DNA of 64,000 bases from Rugamonas aquatica (GCF_009380215.1 NZ_WHUG01000004.1:248001-312000); one strand, 5' to 3'. Positions 1 to 9,139 are shown, counted from the stretch's first letter. Numbers and translations are program-made. The notes: generated from the letters alone by a model not told the origin.

Positions 1-71
1 AAGAATTGAGCCGTGCGGATATTCCGCTACACGGTAAAATACGGCCTTCTAATTCTCAGCAAAGAATGCTT

Positions 72-1166
72 ATGCCCCGGCCGATCGTCGCAACCATCCA
101 CGTTGATTCCATGAAGCATAACTTGGCGCTCGCCAAGGCCAATGCGCCGGGCGCCAAGGCCTGGGGCGTCCTCAAGGCGAACGGCTACGGCCACGGCCTG
201 GAAAGGGCGATGCGCGGTTTCGCCGACGCCGACGGCCTGGCGCTGGTGGAGGTCGATAACGCCGTGCGTCTGCGCGAAATGGGCTGGAACAAGCCCGTCC
301 TGTTATTAGAGGGATACTTCGATCCGGCCGATCTGGAGACCATGGCCAGCTACGGTTTGCAGGCTGCCGTGCATTGCAACGAGCAACTGGCATGGCTGGA
401 GGCGGCGCAGGCGGACCTGAGCGCGCGCGGCGTCCGATTTGATCTGCATCTTAAAATGAACAGCGGCATGAACCGTCTCGGCTTCATGCCGGATGCCTAT
501 GCCGCCGCGCATGCGCGGCTGAGCGCGATGTCCTGCGTAGGCAGCATCACCATGATTACCCACTTCGCCAACGCCGACGATGCCGAGCATCCACTGCTGC
601 CGATCGCCGAGCAGGTGCGCCGCTTCGAACTGGGCACGGCCGGACTGGCCGGCAGCCGCAGCCTGTCGAACTCGGCGGGCGTGCTGATGCACCAGAAGAC
701 CTTGCGCAACGACTGGATACGTCCTGGCATCATGCTGTACGGCGGCTCGCCGGGCGGCGCCACGGCGGAATCGTTCGGCCTGCAACCGTGCATGACGCTG
801 AGCAGCGAGATCATCGGCATCCAGAACATCGTCGCCGGCGACGTGGTCGGTTACGGCAGCCGCTTCCAGGCCGAGGGGCCGATGCGGATCGGCGTGGTGG
901 CCTGCGGCTATGCGGACGGCTACCCACGCAGCGCGCCGATGGGCACGCCGGCGCTGGTCGACGGTGTCCGCACCAGGCTGGTCGGGCGGGTGTCGATGGA
1001 TATGTTGACGGTCGATCTGACCGATCTGCCGTCGGCGCGGGTGGGCAGCAAGGTGACGCTGTGGGGCCAGGGCATGCCTGTCGACGAGGTGGCGACGGCC
1101 GCCGGCACCATCGGCTATGAGCTGATGTGCGCGCTGGCCCAGCGCGTGCCTGTGGTTGAAGGCTGA
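72..1166 (+). CDS. alr: Alanine racemase
   Basis: PLP-dependent racemase that interconverts L- and D-alanine to supply D-Ala for peptidoglycan in the cytoplasm; 364 aa, the usual family length. The N-terminal PLP-lysine motif VLKANGYGHG is present, and the catalytic tyrosine motif VVGYGSRF lies before the conserved CGYADGYPR and GRVSMDM stretches of the C-terminal beta domain. The frame is open upstream to a TTG at position 6, but homologues begin with the MPRPI-type sequence, so the ATG at 72 is preferred; its ribosome site is weak. The gene ends 4 bp before radA, so the two are probably co-transcribed. Confidence 0.95.
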   Translation: MPRPIVATIHVDSMKHNLALAKANAPGAKAWGVLKANGYGHGLERAMRGFADADGLALVEVDNAVRLREMGWNKPVLLLEGYFDPADLETMASYGLQAAVHCNEQLAWLEAAQADLSARGVRFDLHLKMNSGMNRLGFMPDAYAAAHARLSAMSCVGSITMITHFANADDAEHPLLPIAEQVRRFELGTAGLAGSRSLSNSAGVLMHQKTLRNDWIRPGIMLYGGSPGGATAESFGLQPCMTLSSEIIGIQNIVAGDVVGYGSRFQAEGPMRIGVVACGYADGYPRSAPMGTPALVDGVRTRLVGRVSMDMLTVDLTDLPSARVGSKVTLWGQGMPVDEVATAAGTIGYELMCALAQRVPVVEG

Positions 1167-1170
1167 GCCG

Positions 1171-2547
1171 ATGGCCAAGGCAAAAACCAATTACACCTGC
1201 AGCGAATGCGGCGGCACGGCCACCAAGTGGACCGGCCAGTGTTCGTCCTGCCAGCAGTGGAACACGATGGTGGAGACCGTCATCGAGGCGGGCGGCAACA
1301 ACCGTTATTCGCAACCGCAGCACTTGTCGCTGGCGCAGACGGCGCCGGTGCTGTCGCTGGCCGATATCGACGCCATCGATGTGCCGCGCTTCGGCACCGG
1401 CATCGAGGAGTTCGACCGCGTGCTGGGCGGCGGCCTGGTGGCGGGCGGCGTGGTGCTGATCGGCGGCGATCCCGGCATCGGCAAGTCGACCCTGCTGTTG
1501 CAGGCGCTGGCCAATGTGTCGCATCTGAAGCGGGTGCTGTATGTCAGCGGCGAGGAGTCCGGCGCGCAGATCGCGCTGCGCGCCAAGCGCCTGAACATCG
1601 ATGCCCGCGATTTGAAGCTGCAGGCGGAGATCCAGCTGGAGAAAATCCTCGGCACGCTGGCGGACCTGAAGCCGGAAGTGGCGGTCATCGATTCGATCCA
1701 GACGGTGTATTCGGACGCGCTCAGTTCGGCGCCGGGTTCGGTGGCGCAGGTGCGCGAGTGCGCGGCGCAGCTGACGCGGGTGGCCAAGCAGACCGGCATC
1801 ACCATCATCCTGGTCGGCCACGTGACGAAGGAGGGCGCGCTGGCGGGGCCGCGCGTGCTGGAACACATCGTCGATACGGTGCTGTACTTCGAGGGCGACA
1901 ACCATTCCAGCTTCCGTTTGGTGCGGGCAATCAAGAATCGTTTCGGCGCGGTCAATGAGCTGGGCGTGTTTGCGATGACGGAGAAGGGCTTGAAGGGCGT
2001 GTCGAATCCGTCGGCGCTGTTCCTGTCGCAGCATGACAACCAGGTGCCGGGGTCCTGCGTGATGGTGACGCAGGAGGGCACGCGCCCCTTGCTGGTCGAA
2101 ATCCAGGCGCTGGTTGACGCCAGCCATCTGCCTAACGCGCGCCGCTTGTCGGTCGGTTTGGAGCAGAATCGTCTGGCGATGCTGCTGGCGGTGTTGCACC
2201 GGCATGCGGGCATCGCTGCCTTCGACCAGGACGTGTTCATCAACGCGGTGGGCGGGGTGAAGATCACCGAACCGGCGGCCGACCTGGCGGTGCTGCTGGC
2301 GATTAATTCGTCGATGCGCAGCAAGCCGCTGCCGCGCGGTTTCGTGGTGTTCGGCGAGGTGGGGCTGGCGGGCGAGATCCGGCCGGCGCCGCGCGGGCAG
2401 GAGCGTCTGCGCGAGGCGGCCAAGCTGGGCTTCTCGATGGCGATGATCCCGAGCGCCAATGCGCCCAAGCAGCCGATCGAGGGAATGACGATCATCGCTG
2501 TCGATCGTATCGATGATGCCTTTAATAAGCTGCGCGAAATCCAATAA
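1171..2547 (+). CDS. radA: DNA repair protein RadA
   Basis: RecA-like ATPase that helps branch migration and processing of recombination intermediates. 458 aa. An N-terminal zinc finger (C10, C13, C24, C27) is followed by the Walker A motif GGDPGIGKST, the RadA signature KNRFG and a C-terminal Lon-protease-like domain, which in RadA is not proteolytic. The ATG at 1171 gives the typical N-terminus MAKAKTNY; an ATG 15 bp upstream overlaps alr and is less likely. It sits directly after alr, a pairing common in Burkholderiales. Confidence 0.96.
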   Translation: MAKAKTNYTCSECGGTATKWTGQCSSCQQWNTMVETVIEAGGNNRYSQPQHLSLAQTAPVLSLADIDAIDVPRFGTGIEEFDRVLGGGLVAGGVVLIGGDPGIGKSTLLLQALANVSHLKRVLYVSGEESGAQIALRAKRLNIDARDLKLQAEIQLEKILGTLADLKPEVAVIDSIQTVYSDALSSAPGSVAQVRECAAQLTRVAKQTGITIILVGHVTKEGALAGPRVLEHIVDTVLYFEGDNHSSFRLVRAIKNRFGAVNELGVFAMTEKGLKGVSNPSALFLSQHDNQVPGSCVMVTQEGTRPLLVEIQALVDASHLPNARRLSVGLEQNRLAMLLAVLHRHAGIAAFDQDVFINAVGGVKITEPAADLAVLLAINSSMRSKPLPRGFVVFGEVGLAGEIRPAPRGQERLREAAKLGFSMAMIPSANAPKQPIEGMTIIAVDRIDDAFNKLREIQ

Positions 2548-2587
2548 CGTTGTATTGTTACGTGTTGTAATCGTCAATGCTGCTTAA

Positions 2588-2629
2588 TTGTTAAAGCTTG
2601 GTTGCTAAAGCTTAGTTGCTAAAGAATAC
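2588..2629 (+). repeat. 14-bp tandem repeat upstream of the PilZ gene
   Basis: Two near-identical 14-bp units (TTGTTAAAGCTTGG, TTGCTAAAGCTTAG) and a partial third (TTGCTAAAGAATAC) lie head to tail in the radA-PilZ gap. Each unit carries TAAAG, and the first two carry an AAGCTT core. It could be a regulator-binding array or a slippage-prone tract; the sequence alone does not decide. Confidence 0.6.
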
Positions 2630-2646
2630 GTACAAAGGACAGGATA

Positions 2647-2967
2647 GTGTTAGTTGATCAAAGGTCGGTAGCGCGCAAGATCGTGCGCGCCAAGGCGGTG
2701 GTGATTATGGACGGCATGCCGCCCCTGCAGGGACGCACGATCGATATCAGTGCGCAGGGCTTGTCGCTCAATTTCGAGCACAAGCTGGGGACTGGACATA
2801 TGGGGCAGCTGTCGTTCGAGCTGTTCATCGATGGCAAGGCGCAGCTGCTGACTTGCCGTTCCAAGGTGACGTATTGCATCTTCAGTGGCGATCATTTCAA
2901 GATCGGCTACCAGTTCCTCAATCTGGATTCCATCACTTCCGGCGCGATCAACAAGTTTCTGCGCTAG
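2647..2967 (+). CDS. PilZ domain protein
   Basis: Single-domain 106-aa protein that probably binds cyclic-di-GMP. The two PilZ ligand motifs are visible: an N-terminal arginine-rich stretch (RSVARKIVR) and the DISAQGLSL motif of D/N-x-S-x-x-G type. The start is a GTG placed correctly after AAAGGACAGG. The output partner is not evident from the neighbours. The last 20 bp overlap the 3' end of the convergent citrate-synthase-like gene, so the two messages share complementary 3' ends. Confidence 0.85.
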   Translation: MLVDQRSVARKIVRAKAVVIMDGMPPLQGRTIDISAQGLSLNFEHKLGTGHMGQLSFELFIDGKAQLLTCRSKVTYCIFSGDHFKIGYQFLNLDSITSGAINKFLR

Positions 2968-4174
2968 GCCCCACGTAGCGGGCCCTGGGGCGGATCAGGC
3001 GGTTGGCCTGCACTTGTTCGAGTGCGTGCGCCAGCCAGCCTACGCAGCGGCCCAGCGCGAACAGGATGAACGGTGCGTCGTCCGGCAGTTCGTGGGCGGC
3101 GGCCAGCAGGGTCAGCGCAAAATCAATGTTCGGCAATTCCCCCGCCTGCGCTTCGGCTGCGGCGGCGAGGTCGAAGTACGTCTGTAATTTCGGCTGTAAT
3201 TTCGGTAGTAACTCCAGCAGCGCGCGGGCGCGCGGGTCGCCTTCGGCATACAGTTTGTGGCCGAAGCCGGGCAGCGGGCGGCCGCTGCCCAGCCATGCCT
3301 GGACTGCCGGGCTGGCGCCGTGCTGGTGGGCTGAGGCGATCAGTTGGGTTAATTCGGCGGAGGCGCCGCCGTGCAGTGGGCCGGTCAGCGTGGTGAAGCC
3401 GGCCAGGATCCCGGCCGCCAGCGAGGCGCCGGTGGAGATGGCGACGCGGGTGGCGAAGGTGGAAGCGTTCAGTTCATGGTCGGCCATCAGCACCAGGGCG
3501 CGGCGCAGCAGGTCTTCGGCGGCGGGGCGTTGCCAGGCTAGTGCGAGGCGGTGGCTGATGGTGGTGTTGATGTCGCTGGCCGGGGCGGCCATCATGGCCG
3601 CCGTGAGCGTGGACAGGACGCTGGCGGCTTCGGCGCGCAGCTCGGCGGCCGGGCGGCCCAGCGAGGGTGAGTCCGTTGCGCAGCGCAGCGCAAGGGCCAG
3701 CAGGCCTGCGCCCAAGGCGCTGGCTGGGCGCGCACTGGCGGCGGGCGCCGGTGCTGCGGCGATGGCAGCGGCCGCCGTTGTCGCCGCCGCGTTCGCTGCG
3801 GCTGCGGTTGCGGCCAGCACCTGGCCAGGCTCGGCTTGCCACAGCAGGTCGGCGATGTCTTCCAGCGTGGCGGTCTCGGACAGTGTGACGGCGTCGCGGC
3901 CGCGGTAGAGCAGGCGGCCGTCGGCGGCGGTGGAGAGGGCGGACGGCAGCACCGGGTCGCCCCATTGCATCGCTTGCGCGGAGACCGTCTCTATCTTGCG
4001 GCGGCCGTTGCTGCGCTTGGCCATGCGCAGGATGTCGTCGCGGTGGTAGAGGCTGCGGCGCGGATCGTCGGCGTCGGACTTGGCGCGGATCTTCCCCCGG
4101 CTGACGTTGGCGTACAGCGTCTGCGGGCGGACATTCAATACATTCAGCGCTTCTGCCGCTGTCATCCAGACCAT
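2948..4174 (-). CDS. Citrate synthase-like protein with N-terminal helix-turn-helix
   Basis: 408 aa. Residues ~1-58 resemble a MerR/AlpA-type winged helix (TAAEALNVLNVRPQTLY followed by basic residues and YHRDDILRMAKR). The rest is a citrate-synthase fold: the active-site histidines are in GPLHGGAS and LPGFGHKLY, and the likely catalytic Asp is in NIDFAL. A very alanine-rich linker lies near residues 130-155. The family joins acetyl- or propionyl-CoA to an oxoacid; here the product is unknown. It is divergent from a CoA transferase across 91 bp, which suggests a shared acyl-CoA pathway, and the HTH suggests it may also bind DNA. It is not the housekeeping gltA type, which lacks the HTH. Confidence 0.8.
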   Translation of the reverse strand: MVWMTAAEALNVLNVRPQTLYANVSRGKIRAKSDADDPRRSLYHRDDILRMAKRSNGRRKIETVSAQAMQWGDPVLPSALSTAADGRLLYRGRDAVTLSETATLEDIADLLWQAEPGQVLAATAAAANAAATTAAAAIAAAPAPAASARPASALGAGLLALALRCATDSPSLGRPAAELRAEAASVLSTLTAAMMAAPASDINTTISHRLALAWQRPAAEDLLRRALVLMADHELNASTFATRVAISTGASLAAGILAGFTTLTGPLHGGASAELTQLIASAHQHGASPAVQAWLGSGRPLPGFGHKLYAEGDPRARALLELLPKLQPKLQTYFDLAAAAEAQAGELPNIDFALTLLAAAHELPDDAPFILFALGRCVGWLAHALEQVQANRLIRPRARYVGPSAETC

Positions 4175-4265
4175 TTCTGATTCCTATGTTGACGCTTCAA
4201 GTCAAGATTGACGCCCCCTGTGGGCGGTCCTAAGCTGGGACAGCATATCAAGTCCCGGAGCGCTC

Positions 4266-5651
4266 ATGTCTAAAATGTTGGAAGCTATTTCGTCCGCGCT
4301 GTCCCTGCCGGCGCCGGAGTGCGTGACCCTGGCCGGCGAGGGCGCGCTGCCGTCGTGCTACGCGGTGACGGACTTGGCGGCGGCCTCGGTCGGCGCGGCG
4401 GCGCTGGCTGTGCGGCACCTGATCGCGGCGCAGGGCGGGCCGGCGGCAGAGGTGACGGTCGACCGCCGGCTGGCGTCGCTGTGGTTCGGCTGGTCGCTGC
4501 GTCCGGTGGGCTGGGAGCGGCCGCCGTTGTGGGACCCGGTGGCCGGCGACTATCCGACGGCGGACGGCTGGATACGCTTGCACACCAATGCAATCCACCA
4601 TCGCGATGCGGCGCTGGCGGTGCTGGGTGCGCCGGTGGAGCGCGCGGCGGTCGCGCGGGCAGTGGCGGCGTGGCGCGGCGCCGATCTGGAGGCGGCCGTG
4701 GTGGCGCAAGGCGGTTGCGCGGCGATGATGCGGTCCAGCGAGGAATGGGCGGCGCATGAGCAGGGACGGGCTGTGGCGGCCGAGCCGCTGGTGGCGTTGG
4801 CCGGGCAGGGCGGCAGTTTCAACGCGGGCTGGGCGGCGACGCCGTCGCGGCCGCTGGCGGGGCTGAAGGTGCTGGACCTGACGCGGGTGCTGGCCGGGCC
4901 GGTGGCGACGCGGTTTCTGGCGGGCTATGGCGCGGACGTGCTGCGCATCGATGCGCCGGACTGGAGCGAGCCGGGCGTGATACCGGAAGTGACCTTGGGC
5001 AAGCGCTGCGCGCGGCTGGATTTGCGGGCGGCGCAGCATCGCGCCGTGTTCGAGGAATTGCTGGCGCGGGCGGATGTGCTGGTGCATGGATATCGCCCGG
5101 ACGCGCTGGAGCGGCTGGGGTTTGGCGAGGCGGCGCGGCGGCGCTTGAATCCGGGGCTGGTCGATGTGGCGCTGGACGCCTACGGCTGGACCGGTCCGCT
5201 GAGCGGGCGGCGCGGCTTCGACAGCCTGGTGCAGATGAGCGCGGGGATAGCGCAGCGCGGCATGCAGTGGCAGGGCGCGGCAAAGCCGGTGCCTTTGCCG
5301 GTGCAGGCGCTGGACCATGCGACCGGGTATCTGGTCGCGGCGGCGGCGGTGCGCGGATTGCTGTACCGGCTGGAGGAGGGGCGGGCGACGCAGGCACGCC
5401 TGTCGCTGGCGCGCACGGCGCTGCTGCTGGAGCAGATGTCGCCGGCGCTTGCGGAGGCGGGCGTGCAGCCGTTGGGCGCGACGGCCGAGCCACCGCTGGC
5501 CGCGCCCGCCGATGCGGATCTGGCACAGGCGCTGGAGCAGACCGCCTGGGGGCCGGCGCGACGCTATCTGCCGCCGCTCCACATCGAGGGCGCGGACATG
5601 GTCTGGGATAGACCTGCCAGCGACCTGGGCTCAGCGCCGCCGCGCTGGTAG
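4266..5651 (+). CDS. CaiB/BaiF-type (family III) CoA transferase
   Basis: 461 aa. A family III core is recognisable from about residue 195 (LAGLKVLDLTRVLAGPVATR, ADVLRIDAP, GKRCARLDL, ADVLVHGYRP, VDVALDAYGWTGPL, RGFDSLVQMSAGI). The first ~190 residues look like a degenerate second half related to the same fold. Family III enzymes move CoA between carboxylic acids; the substrate is unknown. Divergent from the citrate-synthase-like gene, so they probably act on the same acyl-CoA. The start ATG follows a CCCGGAGCGCTC stretch with an adequate ribosome site. Confidence 0.8.
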   Translation: MSKMLEAISSALSLPAPECVTLAGEGALPSCYAVTDLAAASVGAAALAVRHLIAAQGGPAAEVTVDRRLASLWFGWSLRPVGWERPPLWDPVAGDYPTADGWIRLHTNAIHHRDAALAVLGAPVERAAVARAVAAWRGADLEAAVVAQGGCAAMMRSSEEWAAHEQGRAVAAEPLVALAGQGGSFNAGWAATPSRPLAGLKVLDLTRVLAGPVATRFLAGYGADVLRIDAPDWSEPGVIPEVTLGKRCARLDLRAAQHRAVFEELLARADVLVHGYRPDALERLGFGEAARRRLNPGLVDVALDAYGWTGPLSGRRGFDSLVQMSAGIAQRGMQWQGAAKPVPLPVQALDHATGYLVAAAAVRGLLYRLEEGRATQARLSLARTALLLEQMSPALAEAGVQPLGATAEPPLAAPADADLAQALEQTAWGPARRYLPPLHIEGADMVWDRPASDLGSAPPRW

Positions 5652-5753
5652 CGCCGTTGGTCGCGGATTGGAGGGCAAACAGCCTTCTGTTCGCGGCTTT
5701 GAAACTCCCGCTGGTGTTGCATAATGGCTAACCAATCAAAGGCGGATCGGATC

Positions 5754-7139
5754 ATGGCGACTTCCAGCATTACTTCCAGCGGCAATACCGGCAGTTCGAC
5801 GGTGTCGAACGATATCTACAACCGCGTCCAGCAGACCATGGCGTCGCAGAACAAGGCGGCGACCAAGCTCAATACGACGCTGAAGAACGACCAGACCAAG
5901 CTGTCGGCGCTGGGCCAGCTGCAGAGCGCGCTGGCGAACTTCCAGTCGATCGCCTCCGGCCTGACCGGCAGCGGCTTGAGCACCAGCGCCGCCACCTCGG
6001 TCAAGAATGTGCTGACCGCCGCCTCCACCGGCACCGCCAAGGCCGGCACCTACGCGGTCAACGTCAAGCAGCTGGCCCAGGGCCAGTTCCTGACCAGCGA
6101 CGCTTTCGCTGCCGCCGATGCCAGGATAGGATCCGGCGCCGTCACCACCGTCAAGATCGACTTCGGCACGGTCGGCGAGGACAAGGGCTTCAAGGCCAAT
6201 CCGGGCGCGGCCAGCAAATCCGTCACCATCGACAGCAGCAACAATACGCTGGACGGCATCGCCGCCGCGTTCAAGGCGGCCGGCGTGGACGTCAAAGTGG
6301 TCAAGGGCGACGATGGCAAGTTCTCGCTGGCGATCGCCGGCCCCAGCGGCGCGGCCAACAGCATGCGCATCAGCGCCAGCGGCGATGCGATGCTGAAAAG
6401 CCTGCTCGGCTACGACCCGGCCGGCAGCCAGAAAATGAAGCAGACCAGCGCCGCCATGGACGCCATCCTGACCGTCGACGGCAAGGATGTCACCAGCGCC
6501 AGCAACACGCTGGACAAGGACAAGGGCATCGCCGGCATGACGCTGACGCTGACCGGCACCGGCAAGACCGATGTCACCGTGACGCAGGATCCCAGCCAGG
6601 TCGGCACCAACCTGAAGGCCTTCGTCAGCGCCTACAACGATTTGAACAAGAAGCTGCAAGCCTTGCAGAAGGGTGACCTGAAATCGGACACGGCGATGGG
6701 CCAGGTCACCAGCCAGCTGGACTTGCTGCTGAAGACGGGCGGCGGCAGCGTGTCGATCGCGGCGCTGAACGCGGCCGGCATCAGCCAGGACAGCAGCGGC
6801 CAGCTGGTGCTGGACGATAAGAAGCTGCAAGCGGCGCTGACCGCCGATTCGGCCGCGGTGGGCAAGCTGTTCACCAATGGCGGCAAGGGGATTGCCGATC
6901 TGCTATCGTCGAAGGCGGCGGCGCTGACCTCGGACAGCAGCACGATCAGCAAGGAAGCCAGCCTGCTGGGCCGCGAAATCACCAGCATCAATGGCCGGCG
7001 CGCGGTGATGACCAAGGCGCTGACGGCCCAGGCCACGGCGCTGGTGGCGCTGTACTCGGCCCAGGCCCAGACCGGCGCCGGCAGCGCGATCAACGGTGCG
7101 GCCGGCAAGTCGGGCACGCTGTTCGATATGCTGGGTTGA
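5754..7139 (+). CDS. fliD: Flagellar hook-associated protein 2 (filament cap)
   Basis: 461 aa. FliD caps the growing filament and helps flagellin fold at the tip. The N-terminal FliD_N region is Ser/Thr/Ala-rich with predicted coiled coil (NRVQQTMASQNKAATKLN) and the YAVNVKQLAQ motif near residue 105. The C-terminal FliD_C region has FVSAYNDLNKKLQAL and a final coiled coil. The ATG at 5754 is chosen because AAAGGCGGA lies 7 nt before it; an in-frame ATG at 5724 lacks a ribosome site. No other flagellar gene is in the window, so this may be an isolated or second fliD. Confidence 0.85.
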   Translation: MATSSITSSGNTGSSTVSNDIYNRVQQTMASQNKAATKLNTTLKNDQTKLSALGQLQSALANFQSIASGLTGSGLSTSAATSVKNVLTAASTGTAKAGTYAVNVKQLAQGQFLTSDAFAAADARIGSGAVTTVKIDFGTVGEDKGFKANPGAASKSVTIDSSNNTLDGIAAAFKAAGVDVKVVKGDDGKFSLAIAGPSGAANSMRISASGDAMLKSLLGYDPAGSQKMKQTSAAMDAILTVDGKDVTSASNTLDKDKGIAGMTLTLTGTGKTDVTVTQDPSQVGTNLKAFVSAYNDLNKKLQALQKGDLKSDTAMGQVTSQLDLLLKTGGGSVSIAALNAAGISQDSSGQLVLDDKKLQAALTADSAAVGKLFTNGGKGIADLLSSKAAALTSDSSTISKEASLLGREITSINGRRAVMTKALTAQATALVALYSAQAQTGAGSAINGAAGKSGTLFDMLG

Positions 7140-7231
7140 CGTTTCAGACGGATATTTCTAACGAATTCCTTGCGTCGGAACTGGCTATGCCCGATCATCA
7201 CGGCTTGTGATTGATTCCACTCGGAGGGGCT

Positions 7232-8344
7232 ATGGCAGGGAAGTTCGTTGGTACGATGCTGGTGGCGGCTGGCCTGATGGCCGGCGCAGGGCAGGTTGCG
7301 GCGCAGGCGCAGGAGGAGAAAGTCCTCAATATCTACAACTGGTCGGATTACATCGCCGACGATACGGTTAAAAACTTTGAAAAAGAAACCGGTATCAAGG
7401 TCCGCTACGATCTGTTCGACAACAACGAAATCCTCAATTCCAAACTGGCCGCCGGCAAGTCGGGCTACGACATCGTGGTGCCGACCGCGCAATGGGCGCG
7501 CCTGCAAATCGACGGCAAGCTGCTGCGCAAGCTCGATAAATCCAAGCTCAGCAACCTGAAAAACATGGACCCGGCGATCCAGGCCAAGCTGGCCAGCATC
7601 GATCCGAACAATGAATACCTGGTCGACTGGCTGTGGGGCTATACCACCGTCGGCATCAACGTCAACAAGGTCAAGGCCGCGCTGGGCGGCATGCCGATGC
7701 CGGACAATGCCTGGGATCTGATCTTCAATCCGAAATACGCGTCCAAGCTCAAATCGTGTGGCGTGTCCTTCCTCGATTCGCCGTCCGAGGTGCTGCCGGC
7801 CGCGCTGCTGTACCTGGGCAAGCCTGCCTACTCGAAGAACGCCGCCGACTACGCCGAGGCGGGCAAGCTGCTGCAAGCCATCCGCCCGAATGTCACGCTG
7901 TTCAGCTCGTCGGGCTATATCAACGACATGGCCAATGGCGCGGTGTGCGTGGCGCTGGGCTGGTCGGGCGATATCAGCATCGCCCGCCAGCGCGCGATCG
8001 ACGCCAAGAACGGCAATGTGATCGAGGTGCTGGTGCCGAAGACCGCGGCCGCGCTGGTGTTCGATACGATGGCGATCCCGGCCGATGCGCCGCATCCGAA
8101 CAACGCGCATCTGTGGATCAACTACATCATGCGCCCCGAGGTGCACGCCAGCCTGACCAACAAGGTGTTCTACGCCAATCCGAACACGGCCAGCCTGAAG
8201 TTTGTGCGTAAGGATATCGCCGGCAACCATACGGTGTTTTTGTCCGACGCGGACAAGCAGCGCATGGCCGCGCCGGAAGCGGTGCCGGCCGATATACGCC
8301 GCAACATCACCCGCATCTACACCAAGTTCAAGACCGGCCTGTAA
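7232..8344 (+). CDS. potF: Polyamine ABC transporter substrate-binding protein (PotF-like)
   Basis: 370 aa periplasmic binding protein for putrescine/spermidine. The signal peptide ends near AGAGQVAAQA; the mature part begins with the hallmark VLNIYNWSDYIADDTVKNF. Further family features are YDIVVPTAQW, LVDWLWGYTTVGIN and NYIMRPEVHA. The ATG at 7232 has a strong CGGAGGGG site; an upstream in-frame TTG is ignored. The permease and ATPase genes (potGHI) are not adjacent, so it must work with components encoded elsewhere. Confidence 0.92.
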   Translation: MAGKFVGTMLVAAGLMAGAGQVAAQAQEEKVLNIYNWSDYIADDTVKNFEKETGIKVRYDLFDNNEILNSKLAAGKSGYDIVVPTAQWARLQIDGKLLRKLDKSKLSNLKNMDPAIQAKLASIDPNNEYLVDWLWGYTTVGINVNKVKAALGGMPMPDNAWDLIFNPKYASKLKSCGVSFLDSPSEVLPAALLYLGKPAYSKNAADYAEAGKLLQAIRPNVTLFSSSGYINDMANGAVCVALGWSGDISIARQRAIDAKNGNVIEVLVPKTAAALVFDTMAIPADAPHPNNAHLWINYIMRPEVHASLTNKVFYANPNTASLKFVRKDIAGNHTVFLSDADKQRMAAPEAVPADIRRNITRIYTKFKTGL

Positions 8345-8418
8345 ACGATGATCGGCGCGAGAGGCGGGTCCGGTCAGGACACGCCGCTGGCGCCGATGCT
8401 GCTTCAGTGAAGCGATGG

Positions 8419-8535
8419 CTATTCGTGATAGCGGTCGATCAATTTATGTTTGCTGCCGCGCGTTTCCTCGATGATTTCGTACACGACCAAGGCGATCATC
8501 CCGCCGAAGATCCCCATCGCGAGCAAGGTGAACAT
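8419..8535 (-). CDS. Small single-pass membrane protein (38 aa)
   Basis: A 38-codon gene with a strong GAGGGAGGG ribosome site 6-7 nt before ATG. It starts MFTLLAMGIFGGMIALVVY, which reads as one membrane helix, followed by an acidic-basic tail EIIEETRGSKHKLIDRYHE. The organisation (short helix, charged cytoplasmic tail) suits a small regulator or stabiliser of a membrane complex. No function is recognised. The ribosome site and coherent hydrophobic-then-charged layout support a real gene. Confidence 0.65.
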   Translation of the reverse strand: MFTLLAMGIFGGMIALVVYEIIEETRGSKHKLIDRYHE

Positions 8536-8606
8536 GATAACCCTCCCTCAAGTTGTTACGATTAAACTTTAGCAGACGGTTGCCGCTTTGCAAGCTCGGC
8601 AGTTAT

Positions 8607-9074
8607 TTATTTGACGACCAGGTCGGCCGCCATCACTGCCTTGAGGTAGACGCTGGCCGGATTGCCGGGGTCGCGCTGGGCGAACCACCAGGCGCTGGCC
8701 TTGCGGATATCCCATTCGAGGTCGTCGCCGGTTAGCAACAGTGCGGCCACCTGGCCCAGCGTCGGCTGATGGCCGACCACCAGCACCGAATCCTTGTTGC
8801 CCGGCCAGTTGGCGGCCTTGAGAATGTCGGACGGATCGGCGCCGGGCGCCAGGTCGGTGTGCATCTTGAACTTGCGGCCCAGCGCTTCCACCGTCTGCAG
8901 CGTGCGTACGGCGGGGCTGGCCAGGATGCGGCAGCTGTCGGGCAGCTGGGAGTCCAGCCATTGGCCCATGCGGCGGGCCTGCTTCTGGCCCTTGACCGTC
9001 AGTGCGCGTTCCAGATCGGACATGCCGGGACCGGCATCTTCGGCCTCGGCGTGCCGCCATAAAATGAGATCCAT
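8607..9074 (-). CDS. sixA: Phosphohistidine phosphatase SixA
   Basis: 155 aa protein of the histidine phosphatase (RHG) superfamily. The phospho-accepting motif LILWRHAEAED places the nucleophile at H8; R7 and the second histidine in VVGHQPTLG complete the site. SixA removes phosphate from histidine of phosphotransfer domains. The ATG at 9074 has a CAGGAG site and matches family N-termini. It lies 65 bp downstream of ppk1 on the same strand and is probably in the same operon, so it may be induced by phosphate limitation. Confidence 0.9.
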   Translation of the reverse strand: MDLILWRHAEAEDAGPGMSDLERALTVKGQKQARRMGQWLDSQLPDSCRILASPAVRTLQTVEALGRKFKMHTDLAPGADPSDILKAANWPGNKDSVLVVGHQPTLGQVAALLLTGDDLEWDIRKASAWWFAQRDPGNPASVYLKAVMAADLVVK

Positions 9075-9139
9075 GTTTTTCTCCTGAGCGACATGTGAAA
9101 AAAGATCCCCGCGCCACCTCCCGGCGGCGCCTCTCTTGC

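Noticed and set aside
811-2577. A 588-codon antisense frame across alr and radA
   Set aside because: Arg/His-rich composition with no motif; a shadow of two clear genes.
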